A DNA stretch of 8,657 nt from SZUA-430 sp964646885 (lineage in GTDB: Bacteria > Pseudomonadota > Alphaproteobacteria > Micropepsales > Micropepsaceae), in contig CAZYFM010000130.1 of NCBI GenBank assembly GCA_964646885.1, positions 1 through 8,657 of the forward strand, written 5' to 3'. The position numbers and the translations under genes are program-made. Below the pieces are notes generated by a model, which did not search any database, was not told the origin of the DNA, and saw only the letters and a program-made list of their open reading frames with translations. Within the stretch, counting starts at the first letter, position 1, and every line of letters begins with the position of its first letter. Below are positions 1 through 6,570 of the stretch, piece by piece.

Positions 1-2
1 GG

Positions 3-90
3 TGGCGGATGGGGTGAGATTCGAACTCACGGTACGTTGCCGTACTCCGCATTTCGAGTGCGGTGCGATAGACCACTCTGCCACCCATCC
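3..90 (-). tRNA. tRNA-Ser, anticodon CGA (decodes UCG)
   Basis: Read on the minus strand, this is a complete class II tRNA of 88 nt including an encoded CCA. The acceptor stem pairs GGATGGG (84-90) with CCCATCC (7-13), followed by discriminator G (6) and CCA (3-5). The anticodon stem is CCGCA (59-63) with TGCGG (47-51), enclosing the seven-base loop CTCGAAA (52-58). The anticodon CGA is at 54-56. The T loop is the normal TTCGAAT, and a long variable arm (TACGG..CCGTA type) lies between the anticodon and T stems, as expected for tRNA-Ser. It lies about 80 bp downstream of the KAS III gene on the same strand. Its 3' end touches the window edge, so a tRNA-targeted integration event on that side could not be seen here. 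Confidence 0.96.
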
Positions 91-170
91 GTATCCGTCT
101 AAAGAGGTGTGTGGTCGTCTGAAGGGGCGGATGAATACCCGAGGCCGAAGCCGCCTGCAACTCCGATCCG

Positions 171-1214
171 TCAGTTAAAGGTTAGCAGTGCCGACCCAAT
201 CGAAAAACTGGCCCCAAAGCCAATAAGGAGGGCATTTTCGCCCTTTTTTGCCTTCCCCTCACGCACCAGCTGGTCCAGCAGCAGGGGAATGCTCGCGCTC
301 GAGGTATTGCCTGTCTCGGCGAACGAGGCACATAGCCGCGACGGATCAATGCCCGCGGATTTGCATGCAGGGATCAGGATCCGCGTCAGGTTGGCCTGAT
401 GGGGGATGAGCCAGTCAATCGTGTGGCCCTCCGCCTGGTGGCGGCGGATTTCGTCGACGAGGATACGTGTCGCACCGACGGCGACCGGAGGCCCGGCCAT
501 GTACCAGCGGGCATTCTGGGGAACCTCTGCCTGCTGGTCATTCGCAAGCATGCCCGCGCCCTTCACGAGCGCGATCGTCCCGGGATCGACCATGGAACTC
601 GCACGGCTCGTGATGATCGAGGCGATGCCCGGCGACTGGCTCGAAAGCAGGATGCCGGCAGCCGCATCGCCAAACAGGGTGCTGATACCGAAGGCCTTGG
701 GGTCATAGGCGATGCAGCGCGACGAAAACTCGATCGCAAGCAAGGCCACCTTCCTGTAGCCCATGGCCTGCACCAGGCTGCGCCCGACCGTGACAGCATA
801 CATGAAGCCCGTGCAGGCATTGCTGCTGATGTCGAGAACGAAAGGATGTGCCAGTGCGCCATGCTTTTCGCGGGATGCCGCAACGATCTGCTGCGACAGC
901 CCGGGAAATCCCTGGGTCGACGATGAAGACACGATCACGGCATCGAGCTGCGCCCAGTCACGCGTGCCCATCAGCTGTTCAAGCAGCGCCAAGCCCGTAT
1001 CGACCGGGTTTTCCTCGGGGCTGAAGAACCTGCGGGAGCGGAGACCGGTTTTCTGTTCGATCAGCTCCGCGCGGGAGCGCGCCGTTGCCTCGGCTTCTTC
1101 ATCCCGTACATCGCGCGCATGCGCGCCATCGATCAGCCGCTGGCCAATGTCGCGATTGGTCACGACCAATGGCGGCAGGATACTCGCCGTGGAAAGGACT
1201 GAGACGGTGTTCAT
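171..1214 (-). CDS. 3-oxoacyl-ACP synthase III (KAS III / FabH-like) family condensing enzyme
   Basis: A 347-residue thiolase-fold condensing enzyme. KAS III enzymes normally join an acyl-CoA or acyl-ACP to malonyl-ACP by decarboxylative condensation; specialised relatives make quinolones, dialkylresorcinols or head-to-head lipids. The whole catalytic triad is visible: Cys134 in SNACTGF, His272 in PHQAN and Asn303 in GNTSSASIP. The conserved FGDAAAG (181-187) and a glycine-rich C-terminal GFGASFSIG are also present. The spacing Cys-His 138 and His-Asn 31 is close to E. coli FabH. The protein is some 25-30 residues longer than housekeeping FabH, with extra N-terminal sequence (about 25-60). 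No fab, pls or acpP neighbours are in view, which argues against the housekeeping enzyme. I chose the ATG at 1214 because the family begins there and a GGGGAG Shine-Dalgarno sequence lies just upstream (1219-1224). An in-frame upstream extension to 1283 lacks family similarity and would read through the palindrome. coq4 lies 135 bp upstream on the same strand. The substrate cannot be inferred. Confidence 0.9.
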   Translation of the reverse strand: MNTVSVLSTASILPPLVVTNRDIGQRLIDGAHARDVRDEEAEATARSRAELIEQKTGLRSRRFFSPEENPVDTGLALLEQLMGTRDWAQLDAVIVSSSSTQGFPGLSQQIVAASREKHGALAHPFVLDISSNACTGFMYAVTVGRSLVQAMGYRKVALLAIEFSSRCIAYDPKAFGISTLFGDAAAGILLSSQSPGIASIITSRASSMVDPGTIALVKGAGMLANDQQAEVPQNARWYMAGPPVAVGATRILVDEIRRHQAEGHTIDWLIPHQANLTRILIPACKSAGIDPSRLCASFAETGNTSSASIPLLLDQLVREGKAKKGENALLIGFGASFSIGSALLTFN

Positions 1215-1236
1215 GGGGCTCCCCGAGTGAGGAAGC

Positions 1237-1266
1237 ACTATGGAAAGTTGACGAGGCCCTTGTCCA
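1237..1266 (-). promoter_or_regulatory. Possible sigma70-type promoter for the KAS III gene
   Basis: On the minus strand, TGGACA (1266-1261, five of six against TTGACA) is followed after 18 bp by CATAGT (1242-1237, four of six against TATAAT). Initiation would fall near 1230, leaving a short leader that carries the GGGGAG ribosome site before the ATG at 1214. The -35 hexamer overlaps the proximal half of the inverted repeat at 1262-1279, which is how a repressor site is often placed. This is pattern matching only; GC-rich alphaproteobacterial promoters match the consensus poorly. Confidence 0.3.
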
Positions 1267-1279
1267 GAAATGTCTGGAC
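1262..1279. repeat. Perfect inverted repeat (7-4-7) upstream of the KAS III gene; candidate operator
   Basis: GTCCAGA-aatg-TCTGGAC is a perfect 7-bp inverted repeat with a 4-bp centre. It lies in the 135-bp gap between coq4 and the KAS III gene, 48 bp from the KAS III start codon. There is no T-run on either side, so it is unlikely to be an intrinsic terminator. The symmetric dyad is of the size bound by dimeric helix-turn-helix repressors. It could alternatively form a small hairpin in a coq4/KAS III read-through transcript. Its sequence differs from the palindrome in front of coq4, so a shared regulator is not indicated. Confidence 0.45.
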
Positions 1280-1349
1280 GCACCTTGCATTAAAGGCACG
1301 ACACGGTTGATGCGTCATGCCCGCTTTTTCAGCAGTTGCGCAGGCTCCC

Positions 1350-2147
1350 TCAGGCCGTGGCAAGTTGCATGTCCGACCCGACACGGTCGCGCACGTGCTT
1401 CGGGATGGCTTCATAGAATGTGGGTCGCTGGATGTTCAGGCGGGCGCGCGCCGTTTCCAAGGGTTCCGCGAGCAGCTTGAGATAGTCTTCGCCAGGAAGC
1501 CACTTGGCTTCGCGACCATGACGGAAGGCCTGCCGGACGGCTTGGTAAACCGGGTGGCCGGGCAGGGCGGGCCTGATCTTGAAGATGCCGCCCCACGCGA
1601 TGAGGCCAAACCCCAGCGACTTGGTCTGGCTATATGAAAAGGCGACGACGCAGGCTTCCCCGAGCGCGTCCCGGCTATAGCCGGTCAGGATGTGCCAGAG
1701 GTCATGCACGTCGCGCATGCGCCGACCGTACCATGCATAGGGATGCTCGCTGTCGATCCCCTTGTCATTGCCCTTCCGGCTTTCCTCGATCAGCCCTTCG
1801 GCCGAAATGTTCTCTGCTGTGATGAAGTCGAGATAGGCGCGACCGACCGAGCCTTCGGGAAGGCTCGCCAGGTACTGCCGGTCCGAAAGCACCTCGGCGA
1901 GCTCCTGCCGACGGTAGGCAATGGCGCCGCCCTGTGGCGTGGACAGCAGGCGCGCATAACCCTTCGGAACCGAGTTCCCGCTCAGGGCGCGCATGATCTC
2001 GAAGACCTGCGCCGTGTCTTCCTTGTTCTTGAAAAGGCGAAACAGGGCCTTCAGGGCCTTGAGGGGCTGGATCCGGAATGTCTCTGCTTCGAACGCTTCC
2101 GCAGGTGTACCGGAAACTTCGGATCGGTAGCTGCTGACCAGGGTCAT
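1350..2147 (-). CDS. coq4: Coq4-family protein (ubiquinone biosynthesis Coq4-like)
   Basis: A 265-residue Coq4-family protein. Coq4 acts in ubiquinone biosynthesis; it was long seen as a scaffold of the CoQ complex and has more recently been linked to oxidative removal of the C1 carboxyl from the head-group precursor. The diagnostic metal-binding motif HDxxHx11E is complete: His148, Asp149, His152 and Glu164 inside VHDLWHILTGYSRDALGE. It is followed by the conserved helix region SLGFGLIAWGGIFK (177-190) and a C-terminal family signature around WLPGEDYLKLLAEPL. There is no signal peptide; a peripheral inner-membrane location would fit the family. The ATG at 2147 is supported by AGAGGA (2153-2158) five bases upstream. 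No ubi/coq genes are beside it. The partner on the same strand is the KAS III gene 135 bp downstream, and a 19-bp palindrome precedes the gene. Whether it serves ubiquinone or another lipid or quinone product is open. Confidence 0.9.
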   Translation of the reverse strand: MTLVSSYRSEVSGTPAEAFEAETFRIQPLKALKALFRLFKNKEDTAQVFEIMRALSGNSVPKGYARLLSTPQGGAIAYRRQELAEVLSDRQYLASLPEGSVGRAYLDFITAENISAEGLIEESRKGNDKGIDSEHPYAWYGRRMRDVHDLWHILTGYSRDALGEACVVAFSYSQTKSLGFGLIAWGGIFKIRPALPGHPVYQAVRQAFRHGREAKWLPGEDYLKLLAEPLETARARLNIQRPTFYEAIPKHVRDRVGSDMQLATA

Positions 2148-2204
2148 GAGTGTCCTCTTCTGCCGCAGGCGCGTCTCGTCGCCGGAACGGTATCGCTATC
2201 CTAT

Positions 2205-2223
2205 AACTGACAAATTGTCAGTT
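2205..2223. promoter_or_regulatory. 19-bp perfect palindrome, likely repressor operator for coq4
   Basis: AACTGACAA-a-TTGTCAGTT is a perfect 9-bp inverted repeat around one central base, 57 bp upstream of the coq4 ATG and 23 bp past the kinase stop codon. It lies in a conspicuously AT-rich patch of GC-rich DNA. Immediately downstream on the minus strand is TATAGGAT, from which a -10 element (TAGGAT, four of six) can be read. Length, symmetry and position resemble TetR/AcrR-family operators. The palindrome lacks a GC-rich stem and a U-tract, so a terminator for the kinase gene is less likely. No regulator gene is present in the window. Confidence 0.6.
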
Positions 2224-2246
2224 TGCGAGTGATTTTCAAGGGGGTG

Positions 2247-3146
2247 TCACGCCTTCAGGGGGTCCCCGAAGGAGTTTGCCGTGGAAATGACGTCGTCAAG
2301 CCGCGGTAGCCGGGCTTCGTTTCCCAGATGCTGGACCCCGTGGGCAGATGCAGCCCGGGCAAACCTGAAGTGGTGGTCCCAGGATCGGTCAGGCCAGCGC
2401 ATCTGTGAAAACACATACGCGCCATGGAAAAGGTCGCCGGCCCCGTTGGTGTCAACCACGCGCTCGGCGGGTACATGAAGGGCGGGCAGCGCATGCATCC
2501 CTTGGTCCTTCTCGTGCCAGATCACGCCTTTCTCGCCCAGTGTCACGCCGGCCACGCGGCATCCCTTGTCGCGAAGCATCCCGATCGTGCCTTCGGCATC
2601 GAGGTCGAGCTGTTCGCAGAACCGCTCGCTGACGATGGCCACGTCGACGAACGACAGCAGGTCCATGGTGTTGTCACGCACGCCTCCACCGTCGAGCGAT
2701 ACGAGAATGCCTCGCTCGCGCGCGGTCCTGGCATACGCGATGGCCGCGTCGCCCTGGTGTCCGTCGAGATGCAGCGTCCTGCACCCGTCAAGGTTCAGTT
2801 GCGGAAAGGGATGCAGATAGTGATCATCACGGCAACGCACGATGGCTCGCTTGCCATCATTGGGCATGATGAACGAAAGGGATGACCGTTCAACCTTCCG
2901 CGCGTGCAACGGGATCCGGTAAGCCAGCGCCATGTCCATGAACATCCGCCCCAGCCAGTCATCCGCGATCGTTGCCATGAGGTCGGGAATGATGCCGAGC
3001 TTCGCGCAGGCGAAAGCGGCAGTGACCGCATTGCCGCCAAATGCAACGGCATAATCGCGCGCAACGGTCTTCTCGTCCCCGCTCGGAATGCGGTCCGTCA
3101 GGAAGGTAATGTCGATATAGGCCTGGCCGATGAAGAGGGCTTGCAC
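2247..3146 (-). CDS. PfkB (ribokinase)-family carbohydrate/nucleoside kinase
   Basis: A 299-residue ribokinase-fold kinase that transfers phosphate from ATP to a hydroxymethyl group of a sugar or nucleoside. Family landmarks are in order: the N-terminal strand FIGQAYIDI (5-13), the substrate-site GGNAVTAAFACAKLG (37-51), TLGEKG (202-207) in the nucleotide region, and the C-terminal PfkB signature VDTNGAGDLFHGAY (231-244) with the anion hole GAGD and catalytic base Asp238. Length is normal for the family. The start codon is GTG at 3146; the protein begins directly with the first core beta strand, and GGGAG lies about ten bases upstream. The specific substrate is not evident. It is cytosolic. 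The gene is separated by 99 bp from coq4 and by 147 bp from the outer-membrane protein gene upstream, all on the same strand, so co-transcription is possible but not shown. Confidence 0.88.
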   Translation of the reverse strand: MQALFIGQAYIDITFLTDRIPSGDEKTVARDYAVAFGGNAVTAAFACAKLGIIPDLMATIADDWLGRMFMDMALAYRIPLHARKVERSSLSFIMPNDGKRAIVRCRDDHYLHPFPQLNLDGCRTLHLDGHQGDAAIAYARTARERGILVSLDGGGVRDNTMDLLSFVDVAIVSERFCEQLDLDAEGTIGMLRDKGCRVAGVTLGEKGVIWHEKDQGMHALPALHVPAERVVDTNGAGDLFHGAYVFSQMRWPDRSWDHHFRFARAASAHGVQHLGNEARLPRLDDVISTANSFGDPLKA

Positions 3147-3293
3147 GAAACGCGGGCTCCCGTCTGACAGAATCCGGCTGTCTTAAGCTGCTGCCCGTTA
3201 AGGTGGCGCTAAGTTCTGCAGGGACAGCGCACCGCCGGCAGGTTTAAGCGCTTCCAGTATCCACTTTACGCGACTGTGGTCGCAAGCCGCAGG

Positions 3294-5540
3294 CTAGAAG
3301 CGCATCAGGTGCCCGATCCGGATGGACGCCCGTGTCGTCTCGGACTCGTACTTCCCGCCATCGAGGACCTGTCCGCCTTCGCCGACACCGATGAATACTT
3401 CGGTACCGGGCTCGACTTCCCAGTGGTATCTCGCCGAAAGGCTCAGGGCGTTGCTGATGTTGTCGAGTTCGACCTGGGTCTGGATCGTCATGTCCGGCGA
3501 AAAGTTGATGCCCACATTCGCACCGTAGACCTGGATCACGACGCTGCCCGTGGGCAGGGAGATGTCATAGTACTGGTGTGTCAGGGAAAGGCTCAGCGTC
3601 GATCCGGGCCGCCAGTTTGCAGACATGTAGGTCCGGACCATGTCACCGCTGTAGTAGCTGCAGCACTCCACCTGCCCGATCACCGAGAAGGGGCGGGCGA
3701 GCGACGTCTCTGCGTGAAGCGTGGCATTGTTCCATTCATAGGTGCCTTCGGGAACGATCACGCTGCCCGGCAGTTCGAACGCCCAGGGGACATGTTCATA
3801 CTGGTTCGCCGCGCTGAGGCTCAGGATGTCCATCGACTGGGTCATGAACCCGAACGAGGCGCCGGCCTCTCGGGACTCCAGCCTGTCCTCCAGGTCGGTG
3901 ACGAAAGTGGCCCAACCCGAAACATCTATCCAGCGAAACGCGCTCTCGTCCTCGAGTGCCTGATGCAGTCCGGCATGGCCTTCATAGGAGCGTATGCCGG
4001 GCCGGTTGACGAACCCGAGCGCCGGCGAGAAGTCGAGCCCAACCTCCTTGAACCGGAAGCCTGCGCCGAAGGGCTCGTTGGGCAGGTCAATGGAAACGCC
4101 AAAACTGTCATCTTCTCCAAAGGCATCGGAGAAGCTGCGCTCGTAGTAGATGTCCGCCTTGATCGTGTCGCCCTGCAGCCAGGTCGAGTTTCGGAACTGG
4201 AAATCGCCGCCCGCGACAGTGTTCTCCGTTTCTCCCGTCGGATCCCCGTTTGTGAAAATCACCCCAATACGGGATTCATCGAGAACGGGGTGGGACAGGC
4301 GCATCACGGAAAGAAGTTGTCCTTCGGTGGACGCCGTATCTCCTGTCGAAACGACAAGTCCGCCCACGCCAAGCCTTCCAGCCTGGCCCGACAGCTTTCC
4401 ACCCGCGACGATGTCGACGGGCTGATCGTGGACGAGGCCGATGTTTCGCGAAAAGAACGGGCGCCCATTGACGCTGTCGCCAAGATTGTCACCACCGAAT
4501 TCGAATACCGGCGCGTCTTGCAGGAAGAAGTCTCTGGTTTCGGGATAGAACAACCCGAACCGGGTGGTGTTGACCTGCCGCTGGTCGAGGGGTGTATCCG
4601 AGAAATCCGTATTGAACGTCAGTGTGCCCGTAAGCGATGGCGTCACCCGGTAGTAGATATTGCCGGAAGGCTCAAACGTGAGGTCTTCGTCCCGGGGTTC
4701 ATTCCATTCGCGCTTGTAGGTGCCGGTACCATAGAGCTGGACATCGAGGCCGACGCCCTTGTTCGTCTCCGTGACGCCTGAAAGCGTTCCCGCGCGTGAA
4801 ATGTCCGATGAAGGCAACTGGTTGCTGATCTGAGACCACCGGATGCGCTCACCCTTGCGCCGGATCAGGCGAAAGAAGTCAAATCCCCAGTCGGCAAGCG
4901 AGGCATCGTAGGAAATGCTCCTGAAGGGAATCGAGACCTCCGCCACCCAGCCATCCGCCACGATCCGGCTTCGCGCATGCCAGATCGTGTTCCACTCGAC
5001 CAGGAAGTCCGAGTTGTTCTGAACGAGCGCATCCAGCTTGGCGCCAAGCGGATTGACCTCAAAGGCATAGCCGTCTCGGCGAGACATGCACGGATCGAGG
5101 TAGATACGGACGAGATCATCCTTTGCAATGTCTCCGTCCCTCTCTTTCACCGAGGCATTGATGGCGTCGGGCGTCCTGTCGAGGGCGTGAACCAGAAAGT
5201 AGATCGCGTTTTCGTCGTAGAGGACCCGGACAATCGTGCGTTCGGACGCAACCACCCCCTCATTGGGTTCGAGCTGGTAGAACTCGTCGAATGTCGCAGC
5301 CTTCTGCCAGGCGGGATCGGATCCGTCGCCATCGATGCGGGGAGCTTCGGAAGTGGGGATGCGGGTCGGACGAACGGAGGGCTGGTAGGTGGAGAAGTCG
5401 CGCGTTGATCCTCCCGCGCTGTCGGCGCGTGACGACAGGAACAGGCTCTGGAAGATCAGCAGGCAGGCGCAGGTTGCAAGAACGCGAAGGGTCACGAAGT
5501 CGAATCGCAAGGGGAAGAATGAAGGCGCCACAGACCACAT
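3294..5540 (-). CDS. DUF5916 outer-membrane beta-barrel protein with N-terminal CBM9-like domain
   Basis: A large exported protein (748 residues from this start). The N-terminus has a hydrophobic stretch, VLATCACLLIFQSLFLSS, followed by SRA-DS, a plausible signal peptidase I site near residue 39. A CBM9-like domain, known for carbohydrate binding, follows (about 68-260): it opens with RIDGDGSDPAWQ and contains the VRVLYDENAIYFLVHA and GYAFEVNPLGAKLD strands. The remainder has alternating polar and aromatic beta strands and ends in RIGHLMRF, a terminal phenylalanine typical of outer-membrane barrels. This layout matches DUF5916 proteins, whose function is largely unknown; surface glycan interaction is an inference. 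The start is uncertain. ATG 5540 lacks a clear ribosome site; ATG 5597 and GTG 5636 extend the same frame with an unusually long basic N-region, and GTG or TTG codons nearer the hydrophobic core are also possible. The long open frames on the plus strand within it are shadows. Confidence 0.87.
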   Translation of the reverse strand: MWSVAPSFFPLRFDFVTLRVLATCACLLIFQSLFLSSRADSAGGSTRDFSTYQPSVRPTRIPTSEAPRIDGDGSDPAWQKAATFDEFYQLEPNEGVVASERTIVRVLYDENAIYFLVHALDRTPDAINASVKERDGDIAKDDLVRIYLDPCMSRRDGYAFEVNPLGAKLDALVQNNSDFLVEWNTIWHARSRIVADGWVAEVSIPFRSISYDASLADWGFDFFRLIRRKGERIRWSQISNQLPSSDISRAGTLSGVTETNKGVGLDVQLYGTGTYKREWNEPRDEDLTFEPSGNIYYRVTPSLTGTLTFNTDFSDTPLDQRQVNTTRFGLFYPETRDFFLQDAPVFEFGGDNLGDSVNGRPFFSRNIGLVHDQPVDIVAGGKLSGQAGRLGVGGLVVSTGDTASTEGQLLSVMRLSHPVLDESRIGVIFTNGDPTGETENTVAGGDFQFRNSTWLQGDTIKADIYYERSFSDAFGEDDSFGVSIDLPNEPFGAGFRFKEVGLDFSPALGFVNRPGIRSYEGHAGLHQALEDESAFRWIDVSGWATFVTDLEDRLESREAGASFGFMTQSMDILSLSAANQYEHVPWAFELPGSVIVPEGTYEWNNATLHAETSLARPFSVIGQVECCSYYSGDMVRTYMSANWRPGSTLSLSLTHQYYDISLPTGSVVIQVYGANVGINFSPDMTIQTQVELDNISNALSLSARYHWEVEPGTEVFIGVGEGGQVLDGGKYESETTRASIRIGHLMRF

Positions 5541-6057
5541 CCGGCGTGCGGACTGCCAGCCTGAACACGATGCGTGTCGGCGAATGCGCCGCCCCATGGC
5601 GAACAGGATACGCCTCTGTTTACCTGAAGACCGCACGGCCGCTGTATTGCTGGATCAGCAAGGTTTCCTGATGGGCTTGAAGATTTATTCCATCCGGCAG
5701 CGACTTAGTTTTGTCGGGCAATGAACAGCGCGAAAATCTCGACGCGCCAAATGTGGCAGGGCATCTGCGTGTGCAATCGAATCGCATGTGCATGACCGCG
5801 CGGCTCCTCGTCACCAATGGGTTTTTATGGTGTCACCGAAATATATGCGCGCCCATGATGCCCCCGACGCTTTAAGGGTGGTGCGGGATAGGCTTCACGA
5901 TAGATCGAGCCTTTGCCGGGCCCGGGTGCGGCTGAACATGGTTGTCGCCTGCCGGATTCTCGCGGGTTTGACCGTCGGCACGTGGTTCAAGGGGGCTTGA
6001 CGAGCAGGCCCCGGATGCGCGTCAATTGGGGACCCTGGGGGCGGGTTTGTTCAAGTC
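5541..6057. other. Gene-poor intergenic region with divergent 5' ends
   Basis: About 0.4-0.5 kb between the outer-membrane protein gene (minus) and the small exported protein gene (plus). Promoters for both should lie here, but I cannot define convincing -35/-10 pairs. Short open frames on either strand lack ribosome sites and recognisable protein character. Contents seen are the 15-bp palindrome at 5647-5661, two TGTGCA copies at 5770 and 5787, a small dyad CATG-tg-CATG at 5785-5794, and an AT-rich stretch near 5820-5850 (gtttttatgg, aaatatatg). TTGACG at 5997 is matched by CGTCAA at 6020, a spaced dyad that may be chance. I see no tRNA, rRNA or riboswitch. Confidence 0.6.
5647..5661. repeat. 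15-bp palindrome upstream of the outer-membrane protein gene
   Basis: TTGCTG-gat-CAGCAA is a perfect 6-bp inverted repeat with a 3-bp centre. It lies 11 bp beyond the farthest possible start (GTG 5636) of the DUF5916 gene and about 107 bp from the ATG at 5540. Position and symmetry fit a regulator-binding site. In a minus-strand transcript it could also fold into a small hairpin. There is no T-run to suggest termination. Confidence 0.35.
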
Positions 6058-6570
6058 ATGAGAGCTTTGGCAAAAGCGACGTTTTTCGCGTTGGCGGTGA
6101 CTGTGTCATGCGTCCAGGACGCACGCGTCCAGCCGGCCGGTGACACCGCGGTGGCACCTGGGGCCGAGCAGGCGCCCACGGCAGATGGCGCAGCGTCGGC
6201 ACCCGTCGTGCGCCAGTCAACGCCCATTCCAAACGACCCCGAGCCGCCTCGAAAACCGCGGCCTGCGAGGGTGCCGACAGCGGCCGAACTTGCGTCGATC
6301 GAAAAGCCTCTGGCGCACAGGTGTTTCGTCCGGGATGTCATGTCGTTTTACGACCGCACGCACGTGCGCTGCTATAATCGTGCACAGGGCAAGTTCAGCT
6401 ACTTCGCTGTTGATACCAGTCAGCCTGTGGCGGAGACCTTGCTGAACAAGGCCTGGAAGAGCATGAGGTCCGGAAAGCCGCTGACAGTGAAGTACGCGCC
6501 CACACCGGATCTGAACCCGACGAACTGCGCGGCGCGTGATTGCCGGCGCCTTCTCGACGTGGCCAACTAG
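6058..6570 (+). CDS. Exported protein of unknown function, four-cysteine C-terminal domain
   Basis: A 170-residue protein that I do not recognise. Residues 1-18 form a signal-like segment (positive start, hydrophobic core ATFFALAVTVSC). Cys18 could be lipidated, but the lipobox VTVSC is atypical because -3 is Thr. Residues 22-75 are Ala/Pro-rich and probably a disordered spacer. The folded part (about 78-170) has Cys89, Cys105, Cys157 and Cys162, a spacing that could give two periplasmic disulfides. Its YDRTHVRCYN and GKFSYFAVDT segments suggest a small beta-rich domain, followed by a helix and LTVKYAP. ATG 6058 directly precedes the signal segment; the ribosome site is weak (a GGGGGCGGG run lies further upstream). 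The gene converges on the SDHAF4 gene, with a 4-bp overlap of the ends. Periplasm or outer-membrane inner leaflet is the likely location. Confidence 0.75.
   Translation: MRALAKATFFALAVTVSCVQDARVQPAGDTAVAPGAEQAPTADGAASAPVVRQSTPIPNDPEPPRKPRPARVPTAAELASIEKPLAHRCFVRDVMSFYDRTHVRCYNRAQGKFSYFAVDTSQPVAETLLNKAWKSMRSGKPLTVKYAPTPDLNPTNCAARDCRRLLDVAN

Noticed and set aside
399..926. A 175-codon plus-strand open frame inside the KAS III gene, and similar antisense frames within coq4 and the kinase
   Set aside because: All lie opposite genes with intact catalytic motifs and have no ribosome site or family signature of their own.
1215..1283. In-frame N-terminal extension of the KAS III gene to 1283
   Set aside because: The extra 23 residues lack family similarity and would translate the palindrome and the putative promoter; ATG 1214 has a good ribosome site.
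3270..3283. GCGAC-tgtg-GTCGC hairpin just downstream of the DUF5916 stop codon, considered as a terminator
   Set aside because: A stem of only five base pairs with no following T-run on the minus strand; not enough to call termination.
3276..4781. A 501-codon open frame on the plus strand inside the DUF5916 gene
   Set aside because: It is fully antisense to a protein with clear CBM9-like and beta-barrel character; its translation has no recognisable domain and reflects GC-rich codon structure on the other strand.
5770..5792. Two TGTGCA copies 17 bp apart, considered as a regulator-binding direct repeat
   Set aside because: Only six bases long and without clear promoter context; recorded in the intergenic entry but not called.
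5721..5795. A 24-codon frame starting ATGAACAGCGCG in the intergenic region
   Set aside because: No ribosome-binding site, and no hydrophobic or otherwise characteristic composition; short frames are expected by chance.
5997..6025. TTGACG...CGTCAA spaced dyad and -35-like hexamer upstream of the exported protein gene
   Set aside because: The hexamer at the right distance does not resemble a -10 element and a 6-bp dyad with a 17-bp gap is easily due to chance.
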